From an uncultured Altererythrobacter sp. (GTDB lineage: Bacteria > Pseudomonadota > Alphaproteobacteria > Sphingomonadales > Sphingomonadaceae): a stretch of DNA of 15,378 nt. Under the pieces are notes generated by a model that did not search any database, had not been told where the DNA came from, and saw only the letters and a list, made by a program, of their open reading frames with translations. How positions within the stretch are numbered: position 1 is the stretch's first letter; each line of letters begins with the position of its first letter. The position numbers and the translations under genes were made by a program. This document shows, piece after piece, positions 15,352 through 15,378 of the stretch. The stretch is taken from contig CALFEA010000104.1 in NCBI GenBank assembly GCA_937950385.1, positions 1-15,378 of the forward strand, read 5' to 3'.

Positions 15352-15378
15352 ACATCCAATCCCTTAAAGTCATCGCGC

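Noticed and set aside
1..15378. Mobile elements, CRISPR arrays, toxin-antitoxin or defence genes
   Set aside because: No transposase, integrase, regular direct repeats or defence domains were seen; the window reads as ordinary core and metabolic chromosome.

Overview
The window looks like chromosomal DNA of a marine-type alphaproteobacterium of the Sphingomonadales, most likely Erythrobacteraceae. The reasons are moderate-to-high GC, alphaproteobacterial-style proteins (long RibA, XthA, LolA), tightly overlapping gene junctions, and a beta-oxidation-like cluster ending next to phenylalanine 4-monooxygenase, an order I associate from memory with Erythrobacter relatives. The genus is inference, not proven. 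I see no mobile element, CRISPR array, rRNA or tRNA gene.

Layout. (1) 1-643: the 3' end of lolA, then about 390 bases without a protein gene. The first 215 of these carry nested long-range complementary segments and end in a strong intrinsic terminator, so they may encode a small structured RNA. (2) 644-2086, minus strand: a PhoA-type alkaline phosphatase with a lipobox, preceded by a convincing Pho box. (3) 2205-4584, plus strand: xth (exonuclease III), ribA (GTP cyclohydrolase II) and a GNAT acetyltransferase, joined by NTGA stop/start overlaps. The ribA reading frame continues upstream of its first canonical start codon as far as a CTG that overlaps the xth stop. (4) 4597-5595, minus strand: an exported beta-helix protein of unknown role. 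(5) 5824-6642, plus strand: two small lipoproteins separated by a textbook terminator and a 14-bp palindrome. (6) 6673-11185, plus strand: a four-gene acyl-CoA cluster (acyl-CoA dehydrogenase, mesaconyl-CoA C1:C4 CoA-transferase-like enzyme, thiolase, HTD2/mesaconyl-C4-CoA hydratase-like enzyme), all junctions overlapping or 1 nt apart. (7) 11231-12172: phenylalanine 4-monooxygenase. (8) 12245-15351, minus strand: an M13 (neprilysin-like) metallopeptidase followed by uppP, with a hairpin covering the uppP start region.

How the genes may work together. The most interesting part is the acyl-CoA cluster. The CoA-transferase resembles Mct and the last gene resembles Meh of the Chloroflexus 3-hydroxypropionate bicycle. 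Here they sit with a dehydrogenase and a thiolase, and without the mesaconyl-C1-CoA hydratase or malyl/citramalyl-CoA lyase of that bicycle. Read as a catabolic route, the four activities would convert a 4-methyl-3-oxoadipyl-CoA-like substrate by way of methylsuccinyl-CoA, mesaconyl-C1-CoA and mesaconyl-C4-CoA to citramalyl-CoA. This is a hypothesis from gene content, not an assignment. The alkaline phosphatase is probably induced by phosphate starvation, and UppP and LolA serve envelope biogenesis.
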